Below, in pieces: positions 60,294-64,000 of a DNA stretch of 64,000 nucleotides. The notes beneath the pieces are model-generated. The model ran no database searches, had not been told where the DNA came from, and saw only the letters and a program-made list of their open reading frames with translations. A program made the translations under genes and the position numbers. This DNA comes from an uncultured Prevotella sp. GTDB lineage: Bacteria > Bacteroidota > Bacteroidia > Bacteroidales > Bacteroidaceae. Location of the stretch: the NCBI GenBank assembly GCA_900543585.1, contig UQRP01000007.1, forward strand, positions 9,762-73,761. The letters run 5' to 3'. Numbering within the stretch: position 1 is the stretch's first letter; the number at the start of each line of letters is the position of its first letter.

Positions 60294-60803
60294 ATGGAAA
60301 AGAAATCATCTACTGATATATGGCTTCGGGCTGCCAAACTCCCCTCGCGGGTGCTGTGGTGCTTGGTGGGTGTCATAGCCCTCGTCTTCGCCCTGTTCTG
60401 GCTCATCGGCTATGACAGGCCTTTTGAGGAAGACCCCAACTTCAACGAGCCGCTCTTCACCGACGCCCTCATGGTGCTCATGGTGCTCATGGTCGTGGCG
60501 GGTGTGGCCCTTGCCGTTTGGTCCGTGGTGCGGAGCATGAAGATAGCCGGGCGTGGCGCTGACTATAGCAACAACGTCCCCGTGAGAAAGATAGGCTACA
60601 GTGTGGCCGGAGGCACCTTCTTCATTTTGCTCCTGACCTTTCTCCTCGGATCTTCGGCACCGATGAAGATTAATGGCGCCGACTTTACCGACGCCTTCTG
60701 GCTGAAGGTCTCCGACATGTTCGTTAGCTCCTCGCTTCTTCTCATTGTGGCGGCTGTAGCGGCCGTCATCTATGGTTCGACAAAATATATACGTAAGCCA
60801 TGA
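60294..60803 (+). CDS. Membrane protein of the ExbB/ExbD operon, unknown
   Basis: 169 aa. Three or four membrane helices lie near residues 20-40, 58-80, 105-122 and 140-162. I do not recognise the family. It sits 16 nt after exbB and overlaps exbD by 4 nt, so it is translated with them and probably acts in the same complex. Such membrane proteins are found between exbB and exbD in other Bacteroidetes as well, but its job is not known. Confidence 0.75.
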   Translation: MEKKSSTDIWLRAAKLPSRVLWCLVGVIALVFALFWLIGYDRPFEEDPNFNEPLFTDALMVLMVLMVVAGVALAVWSVVRSMKIAGRGADYSNNVPVRKIGYSVAGGTFFILLLTFLLGSSAPMKINGADFTDAFWLKVSDMFVSSSLLLIVAAVAAVIYGSTKYIRKP

Positions 60804-61330
60804 TGCAGTTTCACCGACGGCAGCATAAGGTGCCGGGCCTGAACACCACGTCGACGGCCGACATCTCCTTCATGCTGCTCATCTTCTTCCTTGTCACCAC
60901 CAATATGGATATCGACAAGGGCCTCCAGCGCCAGCTCCCGCCTGCCGACAAGCAGGAGCAGCAGGAGTCCTATGTGGAGAAAGGCACCACCATGGCTCTG
61001 CGTATCACTGCTGACAACCGCCTCTTCGTCGACGACAAGCCCTTCCACGTCTCGGCTCTGCGCGGCAGCGTCGAGAACTTCGTCGCAAGGGTGGGGAAGC
61101 GACATCTCATCATCCTTGCCGTGGACCCCGCCTCGAGCTACGACACCTATTTCCAGGTGCAGAACGAGCTCGTCGCCGCCTATAACGTGCTTCGCGACAG
61201 GGCGGCCCGCCGTCTCTACGGGCGCGACTATGCCGCTCTGACGCAGACCGAGAAGGATAAGGTCAAGGACGTCTGTCCACAGCGTATCGCCGAGCAGTAT
61301 GTGGGTCCACAGAAAGGAGGCGCACAATGA
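60800..61330 (+). CDS. exbD: ExbD/TolR-type protein, first copy
   Basis: 176 aa. The N-terminal motif KVPGLNTTSTADISFMLLIFFLVTTNMD (residues about 9-37) is the ExbD helix, with the proton-carrying Asp in ADISF. A periplasmic part follows. Overlaps of 4 nt on both sides show coupled translation. It is paired with a second exbD, as is common in Bacteroidetes. Confidence 0.92.
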   Translation: MMQFHRRQHKVPGLNTTSTADISFMLLIFFLVTTNMDIDKGLQRQLPPADKQEQQESYVEKGTTMALRITADNRLFVDDKPFHVSALRGSVENFVARVGKRHLIILAVDPASSYDTYFQVQNELVAAYNVLRDRAARRLYGRDYAALTQTEKDKVKDVCPQRIAEQYVGPQKGGAQ

Positions 61331-61809
61331 CGATGTTCCAACGACGGCGCCATGAGGTGCCGGGCCTGAACACGGCCTCGCTCCCCGACCTCATCTTCTC
61401 CGTGCTCTTCTTCTTCATGATTGTCACCCACATGCAGAAGGTGGCTGTCAAAGTGCAGTTTCGTACCCCACAGGGCACCGAGCTCACGCGACTCACCAAG
61501 AAGACGGCGGTGACGTACATCTATATAGGTCGTCCCTCGGCGGGGCTGAGAAATGCCTATGGCAACGCCACGCGCATACAGCTCAACGACAAGTTTGCCA
61601 ATGCTGCCGATGTTGCCGACTATGTCTCGGCCGAGCGCGACCGCATGTCGCCCGAAGACCAGCAGCAGATGACGGTGTCCATCAAGGCAGACAAGGGCAC
61701 GCACATGGATGTCATCAACAGCGTCAAGACGGCGCTACGGCAAGCTAAGGCCTACCGTGTCAGCTATAGCGCCACGGAGAAAGGTAAAAACACAGCAAAG
61801 GGTAAGTGA
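61327..61809 (+). CDS. exbD: ExbD/TolR-type protein, second copy
   Basis: 160 aa. The N-terminal motif VPGLNTASLPDLIFSVLFFFMIVTHM has the Asp of the family in LPDLIF. The periplasmic domain is like the first copy but distant, so the two probably form a heteromeric pair, and not a recent duplication. It ends the operon. Confidence 0.9.
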   Translation: MTMFQRRRHEVPGLNTASLPDLIFSVLFFFMIVTHMQKVAVKVQFRTPQGTELTRLTKKTAVTYIYIGRPSAGLRNAYGNATRIQLNDKFANAADVADYVSAERDRMSPEDQQQMTVSIKADKGTHMDVINSVKTALRQAKAYRVSYSATEKGKNTAKGK

Positions 61810-61863
61810 TATTAAAAATTCTAAAGATTTTCTGCTTTCCTTGCCCGATATGAAATAATTTCA

Positions 61864-61871
61864 TATTTTTG
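61864..61871 (+). promoter_or_regulatory. Promoter -7 box, nearly leaderless rsmI
   Basis: TATTTTTG matches TAnnTTTG and ends 8 nt before the ATG at 61880. Since transcription starts about 6-8 nt after this box, the mRNA would have almost no leader. Confidence 0.5.
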
Positions 61872-61879
61872 TCATCACT

Positions 61880-62599
61880 ATGGGAACACTGTATATCGTC
61901 CCCACTCCTGTGGGAAACATGGAGGATATCACGCTCCGCGCGCTCCGCGTGCTCAAGGAGGCTGACCTTATCCTTTGCGAGGACACCCGCACGTCGGGCA
62001 TCCTGCTCAAGCATTTTGACATCAAGAACCACCTCATGTCCCACCATAAGTATAATGAGCACGGCACGACAGCCGGCGTCATCGACAAGCTTAAGGGTGG
62101 CATGATGGTAGCCCTCATCAGCGATGCCGGCACACCGGGTATCAGCGACCCGGGCTTCTTCCTGGCCCGTGAGGCGGCCCGCGAGGGCATCGATGTCATC
62201 ACGCTGCCCGGTGCCACGGCCTGCATCCCCGCTGTGGTGTCCTCAGGACTGCCCTGTGACAGGTTTTGCTTCGAGGGCTTCCTGCCGCAGAAGAAAGGCA
62301 GGCAGACTTTCCTCGAAGGTCTTCGCCACGAGACACGGACCATGGTCTTCTATGAGTCCCCCTACCGTACACTGAAGACGCTCACGCAGTTTCGCGAGGT
62401 CTTCGGACCAGACAGGAACGTAAGTGTGGCGCGGGAAATCAGCAAGGTCCACGAGGAGCATGTACGTGGAACTCTCGATGAGATCATCGCACATTTCCAG
62501 CAGACAGAGCCACGCGGCGAGATTGTCATCGTGCTCGCCGGAGAGGAGAAGAAGAAAGAAGAGAAGAAAAACAAGAAGGCGGAAGAGCAGCAAGGCTGA
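61880..62599 (+). CDS. rsmI: 16S rRNA 2'-O-ribose C1402 methyltransferase
   Basis: RsmI methylates C1402 in the decoding centre with SAM. The 239 aa begin MGTLYIVPTPVGNMEDITLRALRVLKEADLILCEDTRTSGILL, the diagnostic opening. GMMVALISDAGTPGISDPGFFL and LPGATACIPAVVSSGLP are the SAM-binding motifs. The Lys/Glu-rich tail (EEKKKEEKKNKKAEEQ) is not conserved. Confidence 0.95.
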   Translation: MGTLYIVPTPVGNMEDITLRALRVLKEADLILCEDTRTSGILLKHFDIKNHLMSHHKYNEHGTTAGVIDKLKGGMMVALISDAGTPGISDPGFFLAREAAREGIDVITLPGATACIPAVVSSGLPCDRFCFEGFLPQKKGRQTFLEGLRHETRTMVFYESPYRTLKTLTQFREVFGPDRNVSVAREISKVHEEHVRGTLDEIIAHFQQTEPRGEIVIVLAGEEKKKEEKKNKKAEEQQG

Positions 62600-62633
62600 G
62601 CTGAGGCCTTCGGTAACCTATATCTAAGGTCTA

Positions 62634-63500
62634 ATGCTTATGAATCACATCAGATATTTCCTTATGTCCCTCATTGTCATGATGTCCTTCACATCATGCA
62701 TTGAGCGCAAGAGCGCACCCGTGCAGGTGCGCGCCGCCGTGCAGGATGACTCGCTCAAGCAGGTCATCAGTGACCGCGACGAGCAGATTAATGATATGAT
62801 GGCTACCATCAACAAGATTCAGGAGGGATTCAATGAGATTAGTGAGGCCGAGAACCGTGTCAACATCATTCAGGATGGAGAGCGCGACGACAAGGCCCAG
62901 CAGATAGAGGAGAATATCAAGCTCATCGCCGACCGCATGCAGCAGAACCGTGAACTCATCAAGAAGCTGCAGGGACAGCTACGCGACAGCGACTTCAAGA
63001 GTGCCGAGCTCAGGCGTGTCATCACCAATATGCTCACACAGCTCGACGTCAAGGACCAACAGCTCCAGCAGCTGCGCGCCGAGCTTGAGGCAAAGGATAT
63101 TCATATCGCTGAACTCGATAAGACCATCAGCGACCTCAATGTCAACGTCAACGACCTCATGTCGGAGAGCGAGGAGAAGACGCAGACCATCAACAGCCAG
63201 GACGCTCAGCTCAACACAGCCTGGTATGTCTTCGGTACGAAGCATGAACTCAAGGATCAGCATATCCTTGTCGACGGAAAGGTGTTGCAGTCTAATTTTA
63301 ATCGGAACTATTTCACAAAGATAGACATCCGTGTCACTGACGAGATTAAGCTCTATTCCCGCTCGGCAAAGATTCTCACCACACATCCCACCGGCAGCTA
63401 CGAGCTTTTTAAGGACAATAACAAACTCTATGTCTTGAGGATTTCCAATCCGCAGATTTTCTGGAGTACGAGCAAATATCTCGTCATCCTTGTAAAATGA
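62634..63500 (+). CDS. Coiled-coil lipoprotein, unknown
   Basis: 288 aa. A lipoprotein signal peptide (MLMNHIRYFLMSLIVMMSFTSC, lipidated Cys at 22) is followed by a long heptad-rich coiled coil at about residues 35-185 (many D/E/Q/L repeats such as QQLQQLRAELEAKDIHIAELDKTISDLN). A C-terminal domain of about 90 residues (AWYVFGTKHELKDQHILVDGKVL...YVLRISNPQIFWSTSKYLVILVK) follows. Similar proteins are widespread in Bacteroidetes, but the function is not known. It precedes the rRNA promoter. Confidence 0.8.
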   Translation: MLMNHIRYFLMSLIVMMSFTSCIERKSAPVQVRAAVQDDSLKQVISDRDEQINDMMATINKIQEGFNEISEAENRVNIIQDGERDDKAQQIEENIKLIADRMQQNRELIKKLQGQLRDSDFKSAELRRVITNMLTQLDVKDQQLQQLRAELEAKDIHIAELDKTISDLNVNVNDLMSESEEKTQTINSQDAQLNTAWYVFGTKHELKDQHILVDGKVLQSNFNRNYFTKIDIRVTDEIKLYSRSAKILTTHPTGSYELFKDNNKLYVLRISNPQIFWSTSKYLVILVK

Positions 63501-63570
63501 GGCTTAAAAAGGCCTTCCTGCTTGACATAAATCAAGAATCAAAGAAATTTTGAATTTTTCTGCTGAAATA

Positions 63571-63602
63571 TTTGGAGGGTATTGAAAAAGTCCATACCTT
63601 TG
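63571..63602 (+). promoter_or_regulatory. rRNA operon promoter
   Basis: TTTG (63571-63574), 20 nt, TACCTTTG (63595-63602), followed by CACTCGC. The A/T-rich run just upstream could be an UP element. The same -7 box plus CACTCGC is found before tRNA-Ser. Confidence 0.75.
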
Positions 63603-63938
63603 CACTCGCTTTTCGGAAATACACCGACAAGCACACAAGAAAGAGTTCTTTGAAAGACTTACATAAACAGAGAAAAGTAGTACAAGAAGCAAGTGCTTCG
63701 TCCGACAGTCTGCTGCTTCGCAGCGGCGCAAAGATGAAAGCATTTGGGTAAAGAAACGAACCGTTCAATTTACAAATTGAAAGAGTTAACTTCCAAAACT
63801 TCAATAATACTAAAGGATAGTCATTCCGAGTACAGACAAACATTCGGGTGTTGGCTGTTGGGTGTTAGGTGTTAAATGGTTTGCATAAGCAGATTATTGT
63901 TCCTTTCATCTTTTGCTAATCACCTCAAACAATATTTT
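63603..63938 (+). other. rRNA operon leader with boxA-like motif and hairpins
   Basis: No protein gene. GTTCTTTGA (63645-63653) resembles a boxA antitermination element. GAAGC/GCTTC (63686-63699) and GCTGC/GCAGC (63712-63724) form hairpins. A GGTGTTGGCTGTTGGGTGTTAG-like run (63847-63868) is a short simple repeat. Confidence 0.6.

Positions 63939-64000
<62 letters not shown>

Overview
The window comes from a Bacteroidales chromosome, most likely Prevotella or a close relative. The evidence is the ribosomal protein sequences, repeated promoter boxes of the Bacteroidetes form TAnnTTTG (several with TTTG 19-20 nt upstream), GLPGLI-family, DUF1573 and PorQ proteins, BspA-like leucine-rich repeats, and a 16S rRNA 5' end of Bacteroidales type at the right edge. 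Most genes have fairly high GC, but about 33.3-40.6 kb is visibly AT-richer and full of broken genes.

Layout. 1-10.9 kb is the S10/spc/alpha ribosomal protein cluster, from a partial rpsC to rplQ, with secY, infA, rpmJ and rpoA. No map gene lies between secY and infA, and a structured 147-nt gap separates rpsN from rpsH. 10.9-12.5 kb holds an AAA-ATPase/PD-(D/E)XK protein. 12.9-24.3 kb is one closely spaced run of nine genes for nitrate respiration: a small membrane protein, mobA, narK, narG, narH, narJ, narI, a TonB-dependent receptor and a P-loop NTPase. A 21-bp dyad lies upstream. 24.5-32.9 kb holds a metallophosphoesterase, a second ATPase/nuclease protein, an HU-like protein, a GLPGLI/TonB-receptor-like pair and a third ATPase behind a double palindrome. 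33.3-36.7 kb is a large BspA-like LRR protein. 36.8-40.5 kb is a graveyard of mobile and accessory genes: an integrase tail, a frameshifted mobile-element protein, DUF6884-like and GIY-YIG pieces, a truncated radical SAM gene and two paralogues of an unknown family, one frameshifted.

41-51.2 kb carries a type II NADH dehydrogenase with a damaged N-terminus, an alpha-2-macroglobulin, a DUF1573 protein, ispH and two small proteins. 51.4-58.6 kb carries clpB, cmk, porQ, a TonB-family protein, a polyprenyl synthase and tatD. 58.8-63.5 kb carries tRNA-Ser(GGA), an exbB / membrane protein / exbD / exbD operon, rsmI and a coiled-coil lipoprotein. The window ends in the leader and first bases of an rRNA operon.

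How it fits together. The nar genes give a menaquinol-dependent nitrate respiration module with its own transporter and cofactor guanylyltransferase. The TonB receptor and NTPase behind narI may supply a metal or other cofactor. Energy for TonB receptors could come from the TonB and ExbB/ExbD proteins at 56-62 kb. PorQ links to the LRR protein, whose C-terminus resembles type IX secretion signals.

The most unusual DNA features are two four-copy 22-bp arrays, each unit carrying a dyad (27946-28033 and 58523-58610), and a related tandem repeat of 21-22 bp period in front of the macroglobulin gene.
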